Of a stretch of DNA of 64,000 bases, positions 27,322-37,093 are shown one piece after another. The DNA lies in assembly GCF_021390575.1 (NCBI RefSeq), contig NZ_JAJEJQ010000001.1, forward strand, positions 2,952,501-3,016,500, read 5' to 3'. The stretch comes from Paraburkholderia adhaesiva. Its GTDB lineage: Bacteria; Pseudomonadota; Gammaproteobacteria; Burkholderiales; Burkholderiaceae. Position numbers and translations under genes: made by a program. Within the stretch, counting starts at the first letter, position 1; every line of letters starts with the position of its first letter. Under the pieces are notes generated by a model. The model saw only the letters and a program-made list of their open reading frames with translations, did no database searches and had not been told where the DNA came from.

Positions 27322-28542
27322 ATGCTTAGACGCTTTTGGCTGTTCTTCGCCCAGGCGGTGACGGTCCTGCTTGCGCTGATGTTCATCATCTCGACGCTCA
27401 AGCCGCAGTGGTTGCAGCATCAGGGGCAGTTCGGCAGGCAGCTCGCCGAACCGATCGTTGCCCTGCGAGAGGTCGCGCCCGGCATTGGCGGCGGCCATCA
27501 CGCGGAGGATTCCTATGCGGACGCCGCCCAGAAGGCGATGCCCGCTGTGGTCAACGTGTTCTCGAGCAAAGACGGATCGCTCCCGCCGGACCCGCGCCAG
27601 AACGACCCGCTATTTCGCTACTTCTTCGGCGATCGCAACAAGAATGGCAAACAGCACCAGCAGCCTGCGGCGAACCTTGGTTCGGGCGTCATTGTCAGTC
27701 CGGACGGTTACATTCTAACGAACCAGCACGTGATCGACGGCGCGGATCAGATCGAAATCGCGCTCTCCGATGGCCGCACCACGAACGCGAAGGTAATCGG
27801 CGTCGACCCGGAAACCGATCTCGCGGTGCTCAAGATCAACATGCCGAACCTGCCCACCATCACGCTCGGGCGCATGGATCAGACGCGCGTGGGCGATGTC
27901 GTGCTCGCCATCGGCAACCCGTTCGGCGTGGGCCAGACGGTGACGATGGGCATCATCAGCGCGCTCGGGCGCAATCACCTCGGCATCAACACGTTTGAGA
28001 ACTTCATCCAGACTGACGCGCCGATCAACCCCGGCAACTCCGGTGGCGCACTCGTCGACGTGAACGGCAACCTGCTCGGCATCAACACCGCCATCTACTC
28101 GCGATCGGGCGGCTCGCTTGGCATCGGGTTCGCCATTCCCGTATCCACGGCGCGCAGTGTGCTGGAAAGCATCATCACGACGGGCACGGTCACGCGCGGC
28201 TGGATCGGCGTGGAGCCACAGGATGTGACGCCCGAGATCGCCGACTCGTTCGGTCTGAAGCAGAAGTCCGGGGCGATCGTCGCGGGCGTGCTGCAGGGCG
28301 GGCCCGCCGATAAGGCCGGCATCAAGCCGGGCGACATTCTGCTTTCCGTGAACGGTGAGGAAATCACCGATACGACACGTCTTCTCAACGTGATCGCACA
28401 GATCAGGCCCGGCACCGACGCCAAGGTCCACCTCGAGCGCAAGAACAAGGACCTGGACCTCGACGTGCTGATCGGCAAGCGCCCTCCGCCGCCGAAGCAG
28501 CCGGAACAGGAAGACGGCGAAGGCGACGACAACGGCGGTTGA
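27322..28542 (+). CDS. Membrane-anchored HtrA-type serine protease with one PDZ domain
   Basis: A 406-residue protease of the DegS/DegQ group. An N-terminal uncleaved anchor (about 5-26, LFFAQAVTVLLALMFIIST) places it in the periplasm on the inner membrane. The chymotrypsin-fold triad is His136 (TNQHV), Asp166 (TDLAVL) and Ser240 (GNSGGA), and one PDZ domain spans about 280-385. The single PDZ and membrane anchor fit a DegS-like regulatory role more than a two-PDZ DegP. The end is a short acidic, Gly-rich tail. The gene precedes tatC, convergent, as in other Burkholderiales. Confidence 0.94.
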   Translation: MLRRFWLFFAQAVTVLLALMFIISTLKPQWLQHQGQFGRQLAEPIVALREVAPGIGGGHHAEDSYADAAQKAMPAVVNVFSSKDGSLPPDPRQNDPLFRYFFGDRNKNGKQHQQPAANLGSGVIVSPDGYILTNQHVIDGADQIEIALSDGRTTNAKVIGVDPETDLAVLKINMPNLPTITLGRMDQTRVGDVVLAIGNPFGVGQTVTMGIISALGRNHLGINTFENFIQTDAPINPGNSGGALVDVNGNLLGINTAIYSRSGGSLGIGFAIPVSTARSVLESIITTGTVTRGWIGVEPQDVTPEIADSFGLKQKSGAIVAGVLQGGPADKAGIKPGDILLSVNGEEITDTTRLLNVIAQIRPGTDAKVHLERKNKDLDLDVLIGKRPPPPKQPEQEDGEGDDNGG

Positions 28543-28571
28543 GCCGTTTGCCCTGCCGGTCACCGGAATGA

Positions 28572-28608
28572 AAAAAAGGCCGTGAACTCACCGTTCACGG
28601 CCTTTTTT
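28572..28608. terminator. Bidirectional intrinsic terminator
   Basis: A perfect 16-bp stem (AAAAAAGGCCGTGAAC with its complement) around a 5-base loop, with A and T runs on both sides. It separates the HtrA-type protease gene (+) from tatC (-). Confidence 0.93.
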
Positions 28609-28706
28609 CTGATGCGCCAGCTGTACGAAGCGGCGGTGGCCAGACTGCGGATTCGATGTCTCGGTCCGCGTGTTCGCGCGGCGTCGGCGGCCTGGCCGCT
28701 TGCCGC

Positions 28707-29489
28707 CTAGTTGCTCGCCGCCTCGCTCTCTTCGGCAGGCTTCTCGCCCGTGCCGATAAAGATCCGCGCGGCAATGATCCCGGCTTCGTAGAGCACGATC
28801 AGCGGCAACGCGAGAATTAGCTGCGAGAACACGTCCGGCGGGGTGACGACGGCCGCGACGATAAACGCGCCGACGATCACATAAGGCCGGATCTCCTTGA
28901 GCTTCTTGATCGTGACGAGGTTCATGCGAACGAGCAGCACGACCACGATCGGCACTTCGAACGTCACACCGAACGCGATGAACATGGTGAGCACGAAGCT
29001 CAGGTAGTTATCGATGTCGGTGTTCATCTCCGCGCCGAGCGGCGCGTTGTAGTGCGCCATCACACGGAAGATGGTCGGAAACACGACGAAGTACGCGAAC
29101 GCCATACCGCACAGGAACAGCGTGTAGCTGCTCGCGACGAGCGGCGCGACGAGCTTCTTTTCGTGCTGATAGAGTCCCGGCGCGATGAACGCCCAGATCT
29201 GGTAGAGCACGAACGGCAGCGCAATCACGAACGCGACGACCATCGTCACCTTCATCGGCACGAAGAATGATCCGGTGACATCGGTGACGATCATCTTGCC
29301 GTCGCGCGGCAAGTTCTGCATGAGCGGACGCGCAAGCAGGTGGAAGATGTCCGGCGCCCAATAGACAAGCGCGACGAACACGACAATGACCGCGATGCCC
29401 GCGCGAATAATGCGGTCGCGCAGTTCTACGAGATGCGAGATGAAGGTCTCTTCGGTGCCTTCATCCGGTTTGTTTTGGGGGTCGCTCAC
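28707..29489 (-). CDS. tatC: Twin-arginine translocase subunit TatC
   Basis: TatC is the six-helix receptor that binds twin-arginine signal peptides in the inner membrane. The 260-residue product starts with the cytoplasmic FISHLVELRDRI segment, a diagnostic block, and has six hydrophobic helices and the loop FVLYQIWAFIAPGLYQHEKK. It is the last gene of tatA-tatB-tatC, 42 bp after tatB. The Rieske protein PetA in this window carries a twin-arginine motif and is a likely client. Confidence 0.97.
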   Translation of the reverse strand: MSDPQNKPDEGTEETFISHLVELRDRIIRAGIAVIVVFVALVYWAPDIFHLLARPLMQNLPRDGKMIVTDVTGSFFVPMKVTMVVAFVIALPFVLYQIWAFIAPGLYQHEKKLVAPLVASSYTLFLCGMAFAYFVVFPTIFRVMAHYNAPLGAEMNTDIDNYLSFVLTMFIAFGVTFEVPIVVVLLVRMNLVTIKKLKEIRPYVIVGAFIVAAVVTPPDVFSQLILALPLIVLYEAGIIAARIFIGTGEKPAEESEAASN

Positions 29490-29531
29490 ACCGGCCCTTG
29501 CTTGATGATGTTCACGCCCGATAGGGGCATA

Positions 29532-30095
29532 TCAGAAGAAACGCCGCTGACGGCGCAGGCTTTCTGGGGTGTGTTGCGCGACGCGCGCTGCACCCGACTG
29601 CACGCGCGTGCGTCGCAGCGAGACGCGCTTGTACCAGACAGGCGTCGCGGTCTGCTTCAGGCGCCAGTTCTTGCGTCGGACCTGCGGGGCGCCTGCGTTG
29701 CCGCTGCGCCACGACGACGCCAGATCGGCGCCTGCGCTGCTGTCCGCAATCGCGGCTGGATCCCCAACACCCGACTCCAGTCCGCCCGCCACGCTCGGCG
29801 ATACCGAGGTACCCGAATTCCACGCGTCGTTCAGTTCGGCTTCGTGCTTGCGCAGGTGATCCTGGACGGTCTGCTCGACACTCTTCGCAGAGTTCTCGAA
29901 TTCCGTCTTCATGCGGCGCAACTCGTCGAGTTCGATCTCGCGCGTGACTTCCGACTTGACGTCGTTGATGTAGCGCTGTGCACGGCCGAACAACGCCCCA
30001 GCGGTGCGCGCGACGCGCGGCAACCGCTCCGGCCCGAGCACCACGAGCGCGACGACGCCGATCAGCGCCATCTTGGTGAGACCCAGATCGAGCAT
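29532..30095 (-). CDS. tatB: Sec-independent translocase protein TatB
   Basis: TatB forms the substrate-receptor complex with TatC. The 187-residue product has the one N-terminal helix (MLDLGLTKMALIGVVALVVL), the hinge GPERLPRVAR and an amphipathic helix, followed by a low-conservation, charged and basic tail. The length exceeds E. coli TatB (171) mainly by the C-terminal Arg-rich stretch. It lies between tatA and tatC with no room for other genes. Confidence 0.94.
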   Translation of the reverse strand: MLDLGLTKMALIGVVALVVLGPERLPRVARTAGALFGRAQRYINDVKSEVTREIELDELRRMKTEFENSAKSVEQTVQDHLRKHEAELNDAWNSGTSVSPSVAGGLESGVGDPAAIADSSAGADLASSWRSGNAGAPQVRRKNWRLKQTATPVWYKRVSLRRTRVQSGAARVAQHTPESLRRQRRFF

Positions 30096-30139
30096 GGATG
30101 GAAATTCCGGTCAGCCTGAGACGGGACGAATCCGCCGTT

Positions 30140-30382
30140 TTAGCGGAAGTCGTTCGAACGCGCGGTCTTGTCCTTGGCTTCGACATCGATCGTGTCGCCG
30201 CTCGCCGGCAATTCGCGCTTCTGCTGGTCGGCGGCACCCGCTTCGCCCTCGCGCATGCCATCCTTGAAACCCTTCACCGCACCGCCGAGGTCGCTGCCGA
30301 TGTTACGCAGTTTCTTCGTCCCGAAGACGAGTGCCACGATCAGCAAAACGATCAGCCAATGCCAAATGCTCAACGAACCCAT
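30140..30382 (-). CDS. tatA: Sec-independent translocase protein TatA
   Basis: TatA multimerises to form the translocation path for folded Tat substrates. The 80-residue product has a short N-terminal helix ([18 protein letters not shown]), the hinge residue pair FGTKKL, then the amphipathic helix [15 protein letters not shown] and a charged tail. The ATG at 30382 gives the usual MGSLSIWHW start; the upstream open frame is not TatA-like. It is the first gene of tatABC. Confidence 0.96.
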   Translation of the reverse strand: MGSLSIWHWLIVLLIVALVFGTKKLRNIGSDLGGAVKGFKDGMREGEAGAADQQKRELPASGDTIDVEAKDKTARSNDFR

Positions 30383-30527
30383 GATCCCTTCTCTCCTTAA
30401 CCCCGTCGTCGCGGCTTGTGCCGCGAGTCCGTCAGTGCGCAATGATCGCGCCTGTTATTTGCGCCCCCAAACACGGAGCAGCGCGAACCGATAATAGTGC
30501 TGATGCAACGCCGCGTCGATGTGACGT

Positions 30528-30896
30528 TCAGCCCATGCGAAGCCAGGGCCGCGGCCCGGCGAGCAGATGCGCGTGCAGGTGATACACCTCCTGCCCACCG
30601 CCCGGCCCCGTATTCACGACCGTGCGAAACCCGCTCTCGCCGCCCGTGTACGCGACACCGAGCTCTTTCGCGAGGCGTGCGACCAATACGAACATTCTAC
30701 CAAGCAGAGGAGCGTCGTTTTCGCCGCAATCTGACAGTGTGGAAATATGCCGCCGGGGGATGACGAGCACGTGTGTCTGCGCAGCAGGGCGAATGTCCCG
30801 GAAGGCAACAAATTCATCGTCCTCGTAGACGCGGGAACTCGGAATTTCGCCATCTGCGATCTTGCAGAAAAGACAGGTGCTGCGGTCGTGACTCAT
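30528..30896 (-). CDS. hinT: HIT family nucleotide hydrolase, HinT type
   Basis: HinT proteins hydrolyse purine nucleoside phosphoramidates and acyl-AMP adducts. The 122-residue product has a zinc-site-like N-terminal CLFCKIADGEIPSSRVYEDD and the histidine triad HLHAHLL near residue 105. The start at 30896 has a GGAGCACC ribosome-site-like stretch; a longer open frame exists upstream but the family usually begins at this Met. It lies between the histidine operon and tatABC, the same order as in related genomes, and may be co-transcribed with them. Confidence 0.93.
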   Translation of the reverse strand: MSHDRSTCLFCKIADGEIPSSRVYEDDEFVAFRDIRPAAQTHVLVIPRRHISTLSDCGENDAPLLGRMFVLVARLAKELGVAYTGGESGFRTVVNTGPGGGQEVYHLHAHLLAGPRPWLRMG

Positions 30897-30997
30897 GGTG
30901 CTCCTGGTGAGCATGGCCTGCAATCGGTGAACAACGGCGGCGTGCAGCCCCGGTGTGCAGCCCGAAGGCCCTACCGGAAAACCTGCTCAGTCGGCCT

Positions 30998-31390
30998 TCA
31001 GACCCACCCGCGCGGGTTGGCTAGCGGCTTGTTGTCATACAAATACAACCAGCCTTTAATGATACGGTACAACGTCCAGATGGCGACAGCCCACAAAATA
31101 GGGATGCCGATAAGGACGAGGAAAAGCGCTATCCCGATCAGGTGCCCCGCGAGCCCCAGCCAGAACGTGCGAATCTGCCACGTGAAGTGCTGCTCGTAAG
31201 GCGTGCCGAGCGCCTCGTCGCGCTTGAGGTAATTCAGGATGATCGCAACCAGCACCGACACGCCGCCCGTGAGCCAGTAGACGGCGTAAAGCGCGTAGAG
31301 GACGTGCGTAATCGTGCGCAGGCTGCGCAGACGGTCCGCGTCGAGCGGATCTTGAATCGTTGGGGGCGGAAAGCCGCCTGGCATGGACAT
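30998..31390 (-). CDS. DUF4870 (Tic20-like) membrane protein
   Basis: A 130-residue protein with three hydrophobic segments (about 26-50, 72-96, 96-115) and a soluble Pro-rich N-terminus. The sequence matches DUF4870: a helix, the loop ILNYLKRDEALGTPYEQHFTWQ, then two helices and the tail LYDNKPLANPRGW. Its function is unknown. It lies 39 bp after the hisE stop on the same strand and is probably co-transcribed with the histidine operon. Confidence 0.87.
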   Translation of the reverse strand: MSMPGGFPPPTIQDPLDADRLRSLRTITHVLYALYAVYWLTGGVSVLVAIILNYLKRDEALGTPYEQHFTWQIRTFWLGLAGHLIGIALFLVLIGIPILWAVAIWTLYRIIKGWLYLYDNKPLANPRGWV

Positions 31391-31429
31391 GCTGGTTGTC
31401 TCCGGGTCGATGGCGCCCCGACTCAGGGC

Positions 31430-31798
31430 TCAGTCGCCGTTCTGCTCGCGCTCGCGGCTCTTGCGCAGCGCCTTTTCCTCGAGCCCCGAAAGCCCTTCAC
31501 GGCGTTCCAGTTCCGCCAGCACGTCAGCCGGACTCAGGTCGAAATGCGAAAGCGCGACGAGGCAGTGAAACCAAAGGTCGGCCACTTCGCCGACCAGCGC
31601 CGTCGGGGCGCCGCCCTGGCGCACGTCCTTTGCCGCGAGCACCACTTCGGTGGCCTCTTCGCCGATCTTCTTGAGCACCGCATCGTCGCCCTTGTGGAAG
31701 AGGCGCGCGACGTAGGAAGCGTCCGGGTCGCCGCCCTTGCGGCTGTCGATCACCGCCGCGAGGCGCAGCAGCGTGTCGTTCGTAGTGAGTTGCGTCAT
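31430..31798 (-). CDS. hisE: Phosphoribosyl-ATP pyrophosphatase
   Basis: HisE hydrolyses phosphoribosyl-ATP to phosphoribosyl-AMP, step 2 of histidine synthesis. The 122-residue product is the standalone all-helical MazG-like type, with [15 protein letters not shown] (metal-binding Glu) and [13 protein letters not shown] (Asp). Its ATG overlaps the hisI stop by four bases (ATGA), so the two are translationally coupled. An upstream in-frame extension exists but coupling and family length favour 31798. Confidence 0.96.
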   Translation of the reverse strand: MTQLTTNDTLLRLAAVIDSRKGGDPDASYVARLFHKGDDAVLKKIGEEATEVVLAAKDVRQGGAPTALVGEVADLWFHCLVALSHFDLSPADVLAELERREGLSGLEEKALRKSREREQNGD

Positions 31799-32217
31799 TT
31801 GTAGATGTGTTCGGGGTCTTTCAGCACGGGATCGACGGCGACCCACTGGCCATCGTCGACGGTGCCATCGAATTGCTGGAAAAAGCACGAGTGGCGGCCG
31901 GTGTGGCACGCGATGCCCGAGACCTGCGCGACCTTGAGCAACACGACGTCCTCGTCGCAGTCGAGGCGGATGTCGCGCACATGCTGCACGTGGCCCGACT
32001 CCTCGCCCTTGAACCACAGACGCTGACGCGAGCGCGAGAAGTACACGGCGCGGCCCGTTTCGACGGTCTTCGCCAGCGCCTCGCGATTCATCCACGCGAA
32101 CATCAGCACGTCGCCGCTCGTCGCGTCCTGCGCGATCACGGGCACGAGGCCGTTGGCGTCCCAGTTGACCTTGTCGAGCCAGGCCGCGCCCGGCGTTGCA
32201 TTTGTCGTCACGATCAC
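31795..32217 (-). CDS. hisI: Phosphoribosyl-AMP cyclohydrolase
   Basis: HisI opens the purine ring of phosphoribosyl-AMP, step 3 of histidine synthesis, using zinc. The 140-residue product carries the metal-ligand blocks [22 protein letters not shown] and the start segment [22 protein letters not shown], here [10 protein letters not shown]. It ends with an ATGA overlap into hisE and itself overlaps the hisF stop by four bases, which shows translation coupling along hisF-hisI-hisE. Confidence 0.96.
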   Translation of the reverse strand: MIVTTNATPGAAWLDKVNWDANGLVPVIAQDATSGDVLMFAWMNREALAKTVETGRAVYFSRSRQRLWFKGEESGHVQHVRDIRLDCDEDVVLLKVAQVSGIACHTGRHSCFFQQFDGTVDDGQWVAVDPVLKDPEHIYK

Positions 32218-32987
32218 AACCTCACCGAAATGCCCTGGTCGGCCATGAAGCGCTTGGCCTCGCCGACCGTGTGCTCGCCGTAGTGAAAAATGCTCGCCGC
32301 GAGCACGGCATCGGCGTGGCCCTTCACGATGCCATCCGCGAGATCCTGCAGGCCGCCCACGCCGCCCGAGGCGATCACGGGAATCGACACCGCGTCGGAG
32401 ACCGCGCGCGTCAGGTCGAGGTCGAAGCCGCTCTTCGTGCCGTCACGGTCCATGCTCGTCAGCAGGATTTCACCCGCGCCGAGTTCGCCCATCTTGCGCG
32501 CCCATTCGACCGCGTCGATGCCCGTCGCCTTTCGGCCGCCATGCGTGAACACTTCCCAGCGCGCCGGTTCGCCCGGCGCCGACGCGCGCTTGGCGTCGAT
32601 CGCAACGACGATGCACTGCGAGCCGTACTTGTCGGCGGAATCGCGCACGAGCTGCGGATTCGCCACCGCCGACGAGTTCATGCTGATCTTGTCCGCCCCC
32701 GCGTTCAACAGGCGGCGAACATCCGCCACGGCCCGCACGCCGCCGCCGACGGTCAGCGGAATGAAGACCTGCGAGGCCACCGCTTCGATGATCGGCAGAA
32801 TCAGGTCGCGCTGGTCCGAAGTCGCTGTGATGTCGAGGAAGGTGAGTTCGTCTGCGCCCTGCTCGTCATAGCGGCGCGCGATTTCTACGGGATCGCCCGC
32901 GTCGCGCAGCTCGACGAAGTTGACGCCCTTGACGACCCGCCCGGCGGTCACGTCGAGACAGGGGATGATGCGTTTGGGTAGAGCCAT
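32214..32987 (-). CDS. hisF: Imidazole glycerol phosphate synthase, cyclase subunit
   Basis: HisF, with HisH, converts PRFAR and ammonia to imidazole glycerol phosphate and AICAR. The 257-residue TIM barrel has the catalytic Asp11 in IPCLDV, the second catalytic Asp in the [18 protein letters not shown] segment, and the phosphate-binding glycines in the [11 protein letters not shown] region. Overlaps hisI by four bases. Its partner HisH is two genes upstream. Confidence 0.98.
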   Translation of the reverse strand: MALPKRIIPCLDVTAGRVVKGVNFVELRDAGDPVEIARRYDEQGADELTFLDITATSDQRDLILPIIEAVASQVFIPLTVGGGVRAVADVRRLLNAGADKISMNSSAVANPQLVRDSADKYGSQCIVVAIDAKRASAPGEPARWEVFTHGGRKATGIDAVEWARKMGELGAGEILLTSMDRDGTKSGFDLDLTRAVSDAVSIPVIASGGVGGLQDLADGIVKGHADAVLAASIFHYGEHTVGEAKRFMADQGISVRL

Positions 32988-33340
32988 GATCTTGCCGAAG
33001 TAGCCAGTCGATTGAACCAGTGGGAGGGCCTGCTCGCGGGTGGTCTGCCCCCGGATACGGCGTAGCGGCGCATCCGGGCGCGCCCCGCCTGCGCTTTCGC
33101 GCTCGCGCTTGTGCCATATTGCGCCGGACAGCGTCGGGTCATTGTCGCGCGCTTTGCTGCTCGTGGCGACCCGCGCGTACCGTCCGCCTCACGCTGCCGC
33201 TCTGTCGCGAAAATATCGCGCGCCTGGGTATGCGGTGAAGCCGCATCTCAGTCCACTCCACGCGGACAGGGCTGAAACCAGGGAAGCCTGCGCAGCACGC
33301 GTAGGCCCCTTCGCGAAACGCCAGCGGCGCCTAACGTGCC
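32988..33340. other. 353-bp gap inside the his operon
   Basis: The space between hisA and hisF holds no frame with protein character. It is GC-rich with a 6-bp hairpin ATGCGG/CCGCAT at 33230-33246 not followed by a T-run. No promoter is obvious. Such a long gap between coupled his genes is unusual. Confidence 0.6.
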
Positions 33341-34093
33341 TTACGCGTCGTCCGATTCGCGCAGGCTGTCTGCGCGCGTCTGCGCGGCGGCAAAATCGAG
33401 ATCGCCCGAGTAGATCGCGCGGCCACAGATCACGCCTTCGATGCCTTCGCCCTCGACCTCGCACAGCGCGTCGATGTCGGCGAGATTCGACAGACCGCCG
33501 CTCGCGATGACCGGAATCTTCACCGCGCGCGCAAGGCGCACTGTCGCGTCGATGTTGATGCCCTGAAGCATGCCGTCGCGCCCGATGTCGGTGTAGATGA
33601 TCGATTCGACGCCGTAGTCCTCGAACTTGCGTGCGAGATCCACAACTTCGTGGCCCGTCAGCTTGCTCCAGCCGTCGGTGGCGACCTTGCCGTCCTTGGC
33701 GTCGAGACCGACGATGATGTGCCCCCCGAACGCGGTGCACGCTTCGTGCAGGAAGCCCGGGTTCTTCACCGCCGCCGTGCCGATGATGACGTACGAAAGG
33801 CCGTCGTTTAGATAGCGCTCGATGGTGTCGAGGTCGCGGATGCCGCCGCCCAACTGCACGGGGATCTCGTCGCCGACTTCCGCGATGATCTCGCGGATCG
33901 CGTCTTCGTTCTTCGGCTTGCCTGCGAACGCGCCGTTCAGATCGACGAGGTGCAGGCGGCGCGCGCCGCGCTCGACCCAATGTCGGGCCATTGCCGCCGG
34001 TTCCTCTGAGAAAATCGTCGCCTGGTCCATATCGCCTTGTTTAAGGCGCACGCAGTGACCGTCTTTGAGATCGATGGCCGGAATCAGCAGCAT
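33341..34093 (-). CDS. hisA: ProFAR isomerase
   Basis: HisA isomerises ProFAR to PRFAR, an Amadori rearrangement in histidine synthesis. The 250-residue TIM barrel has the catalytic Asp8 in [10 protein letters not shown], the second catalytic Asp in the [11 protein letters not shown] segment near residue 175, and paired glycine phosphate loops ([12 protein letters not shown]). It lies 353 bp upstream of hisF, in the same direction, and 181 bp downstream of hisH. Confidence 0.97.
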   Translation of the reverse strand: MLLIPAIDLKDGHCVRLKQGDMDQATIFSEEPAAMARHWVERGARRLHLVDLNGAFAGKPKNEDAIREIIAEVGDEIPVQLGGGIRDLDTIERYLNDGLSYVIIGTAAVKNPGFLHEACTAFGGHIIVGLDAKDGKVATDGWSKLTGHEVVDLARKFEDYGVESIIYTDIGRDGMLQGINIDATVRLARAVKIPVIASGGLSNLADIDALCEVEGEGIEGVICGRAIYSGDLDFAAAQTRADSLRESDDA

Positions 34094-34274
34094 AGCTTCG
34101 GGTGATGTCTGGGAATGAGGTTGAATTAAACCGGCGCCGGTGGAAAAAAAGGCCCGATCCGGAGCCGTTTCGCTAGTTTAGTACAAGTCTTTCGGGGGTC
34201 TTGCTGATGTAAATCGGGTTGGCGGACGCTGTAGCGAGACCGCCGCAACCTGAACCTTCAGTACGCGCGCGAAA

Positions 34275-34916
34275 TTACGGGTTCCAGTGGACGAAGTTGC
34301 GATAGACGCGCAAACCCGCCGCAGCGCTTTTTTCCGGGTGGAATTGAGTGGCGAAGATGTTATCCCGCGCCACCGCCGAGGTAAAGGCGGCACCGTACGG
34401 CGTTTCGCCCACAGTGTGCGCCGCGTTGTCAGGCACTACGTAATAACTGTGAACGAAGTAAAAATAGCTGTTGTCGGGCACGCCGTCCCACAGCGCGTGG
34501 GCGTGTGCCTGACGCACGACGTTCCAGCCCATCTGCGGAACCTTGAAGCGCGAACCGTCATCCTGAAGCTGGCCTTTCAGTTCGAAGCGCACGACCTTGC
34601 CGGGCAGCAGACCCAAACCCTTCGTGTCGCCCTCGGCGCTCCAGTCGAAGAGCATCTGCTCGCCGACGCACACGCCCATCAGCGGCTTCGTGCGCGCGGC
34701 TTCCAGCACGGCGTCCTGCAGGCCGGACTCGGCGAGACTGCGCATGCAGTCGGGCATCGCGCCCTGGCCGGGCAGCACGACGCGGTCGGCTGCGCGAATC
34801 GCCTCGGGACGCTCGACGATCGCCACGTCGGCTTCCGGCGCGGCCGTTCTCAGCGCCTGGGCAACCGAACGCAGGTTGCCCATCCCATAATCCACAATCG
34901 CAATTGAAGTTTTCAT
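34275..34916 (-). CDS. hisH: Imidazole glycerol phosphate synthase, glutaminase subunit
   Basis: HisH hydrolyses glutamine and passes ammonia to HisF. The 213-residue class I amidotransferase has its nucleophile Cys83 in [13 protein letters not shown], and its catalytic His/Glu in [13 protein letters not shown] near the C-terminus. The oxyanion GGXG-type strand [10 protein letters not shown] is present. Gaps before (260 bp, to hisB) and after (181 bp, to hisA) are longer than elsewhere in the operon. Confidence 0.97.
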   Translation of the reverse strand: MKTSIAIVDYGMGNLRSVAQALRTAAPEADVAIVERPEAIRAADRVVLPGQGAMPDCMRSLAESGLQDAVLEAARTKPLMGVCVGEQMLFDWSAEGDTKGLGLLPGKVVRFELKGQLQDDGSRFKVPQMGWNVVRQAHAHALWDGVPDNSYFYFVHSYYVVPDNAAHTVGETPYGAAFTSAVARDNIFATQFHPEKSAAAGLRVYRNFVHWNP

Positions 34917-35176
34917 CTCGAATCAGGCCGTTCGGGCCTTGCCCTTGGCTTTACGTGGCGTTGGCAACGCGTACGCGTTCCGAAGCGCCGTCCAGACCCA
35001 TTCCTTCCGAGCATCGCGATTCGCTTGCCGCGCGCCAGCGCTCACGCGGTAGCGTCGGCGGAGCACGCCGCGCGCCCGGTGCGACTTGCAGCCCGGTAAC
35101 CGCAAAAGTGCGGCGCGGGGTGCACGTCCCGGTGCGCGTGTCCGTTCGCCCGGATCGGTTGATCGTACGTTAAACG
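34917..35176. other. 260-bp gap between hisB and hisH
   Basis: No gene is visible here. From memory, related Burkholderia genomes place a MarC-type membrane protein gene between hisB and hisH; nothing resembling it remains here, so it may have been lost in this lineage. Confidence 0.5.
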
Positions 35177-35764
35177 TTAGAGGCTACCCTTCGTCGACGG
35201 GATCCTGCCCGCCGCGCGCTCGTCCAGTTCGGCGGCCTGACGCAACGCGCGGCCGAACGCCTTGAACACGGTTTCCATCTGATGGTGGGCATTCAGCCCG
35301 CGCAGGTTGTCGATGTGAAGCGTCACGCCCGCGTGGTTCACGAAGCCGCGAAAAAACTCGATCGACAGATCGACGTCGAACGTGCCGATGCGCGCGCGCG
35401 TGAACGGCACGTGAAATTCGAGGCCCGGACGGCCCGAGAAGTCGATGACGACGCGCGAGAGCGCTTCGTCAAGCGGCACGTAGGCATGGCCGTAGCGGCG
35501 GATGCCCTTCTTGTCGCCGATGGCCTGCGCCACCGCCTGCCCGAGCGTGATGCCGACGTCTTCCACCGTATGGTGGTCGTCGATATGCGTGTCGCCCTGC
35601 GCCTCGACCTCGAGATCGATCAAGCCGTGTCGTGCGATCTGGTCGAGCATGTGGTCGAGAAACGGCACACCGGTCGCGAGCTTCTGCTCGCCGGTGCCGT
35701 CCAGATTGATCTTGACGCGGATTTGCGTTTCGCTGGTGTTGCGAACGACTTGCGCGACGCGCAT
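35177..35764 (-). CDS. hisB: Imidazoleglycerol-phosphate dehydratase
   Basis: HisB dehydrates imidazole glycerol phosphate to imidazole acetol phosphate, using manganese. The 195-residue product is the monofunctional dehydratase, not the E. coli fusion with HisN phosphatase. Signatures are [33 protein letters not shown] and [10 protein letters not shown], with the metal-ligand His and Glu residues of the family. The ATG at 35764 has an AAGGAA ribosome site. Confidence 0.97.
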   Translation of the reverse strand: MRVAQVVRNTSETQIRVKINLDGTGEQKLATGVPFLDHMLDQIARHGLIDLEVEAQGDTHIDDHHTVEDVGITLGQAVAQAIGDKKGIRRYGHAYVPLDEALSRVVIDFSGRPGLEFHVPFTRARIGTFDVDLSIEFFRGFVNHAGVTLHIDNLRGLNAHHQMETVFKAFGRALRQAAELDERAAGRIPSTKGSL

Positions 35765-35821
35765 GGCAATTTCCTTCAATCAGCCCGTAACAGGAGGTTT
35801 AGAGGGGTTACAGAACGAAGC

Positions 35822-36898
35822 TCATTTAAGCACGAGCTTCAGGGCGGCGAGCAATTGTGCGTTTTCGTCGGGCGTCCCGACGGTCAAACGGACGCAATTC
35901 GCCAGCAATGGGTGCATTTTACCCACGTTTTTGATCAAAACCCTCGCGCCGAGAAGTGTATCGAACACCGCGTCGGCATCAGGCACGCGCACGAGCAGAA
36001 AATTGCCCGCGCTTTCGAAGACCTCGGCGCCCGGCAGTTTCGCTACAGCGGCGGCCAATTCCGCGCGTTCGGCGCGCAATTGCGCGGCCTGCGCGTCGAG
36101 CACGTCGATGTGGTCGAGCAGGAAACTCGCGGTTGCCTGCGTGAGCACGTTCACGTTGTACGGCGGGCGCACCTTGTCGAACTCATTGAGCCACGACGCC
36201 CGTCCCGCGAGATACCCGAGCCGGATTCCGGCGAGCCCGAGCTTCGACATCGTGCGCATCACAACCACGTTGTCGAATTCGCCCGCGCGCGGCATCCAGC
36301 TTTTCTGCGCGAACGGCTGATACGCTTCGTCGATGACGACGAGACCGTGCGCCGCCAACGCGACCGCGATGATGCGTTCGATTGCGGCGTCATCGAAAAG
36401 CGTGCCGGTCGGATTGTTCGGGTACGCCAGCCAGATCACGGACGGACGGTGTTCGGCGATCGCCGCGAGCATCGCTTCGGTGTCGAGCATGAAGTCGGCG
36501 GTGAGCGGCACGCCGACGAAATCGACGTGTGCGAACTTCGCCGAAATCGCGTACATGACGAAGCCCGGCACCGGCGCGAGCACCTTCGCGCCCGGCTTCG
36601 CGCACGCCATCGTGATCATGCTGATGATCTCGTCCGAACCGTTGCCGAGCAGTACTTCGCACTCTTCGGGAACGTGCATCGCGACCTTGAGCTTCGCGAT
36701 GAGCGCCTCGGGGCGCGGCGCGGGATAGCGGTTCAGCGCAACGGCCGCCAGATGCTCGCCCAGCTTCGCTGCGAGCGCGGCGGGCAGCCCGAACGGGTTC
36801 TCCATGGCGTCGAGCTTCACGAAGCCGGTAGCGTCGGGCACGGGATAGCTCGTCATCGCGAGCACGTCGCGACGGATGATGTCTTGTGGCGTTGTCAT
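35822..36898 (-). CDS. hisC: Histidinol-phosphate aminotransferase
   Basis: HisC transfers an amino group from glutamate to imidazole acetol phosphate with pyridoxal phosphate. The 358-residue fold type I aminotransferase shows the PLP lysine K219 in [17 protein letters not shown], the [12 protein letters not shown] segment near 158-168 and the DEAYQPF motif near 190. A HisC of this kind follows hisD in the same operon. The gap to hisD is 195 bp and has no gene. Confidence 0.97.
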   Translation of the reverse strand: MTTPQDIIRRDVLAMTSYPVPDATGFVKLDAMENPFGLPAALAAKLGEHLAAVALNRYPAPRPEALIAKLKVAMHVPEECEVLLGNGSDEIISMITMACAKPGAKVLAPVPGFVMYAISAKFAHVDFVGVPLTADFMLDTEAMLAAIAEHRPSVIWLAYPNNPTGTLFDDAAIERIIAVALAAHGLVVIDEAYQPFAQKSWMPRAGEFDNVVVMRTMSKLGLAGIRLGYLAGRASWLNEFDKVRPPYNVNVLTQATASFLLDHIDVLDAQAAQLRAERAELAAAVAKLPGAEVFESAGNFLLVRVPDADAVFDTLLGARVLIKNVGKMHPLLANCVRLTVGTPDENAQLLAALKLVLK

Positions 36899-37093
36899 AT
36901 CGGACTGGCCCGGTCGGGCGGACTCGCCCTCGCGAGCGGGGCAAGCTTCTCACGAGCGGCTTCGAGACCGCTCAGGTTGTCGTAGGGCTTCTCGCTTACC
37001 AGACGTCTACTGGCAGGACTTCCAGGTTCGCACTTCGGGCGGGCGCTTACACAGTGCATCAGCGGCCGTGCGCACCTGCCCGAAGGCCCGGAC

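Noticed and set aside
33040..33510. A plus-strand frame in the hisF-hisA gap
   Set aside because: It runs into hisA on the opposite strand, has a random Arg/Ala-rich product and no ribosome site, so it is not reported as a gene.
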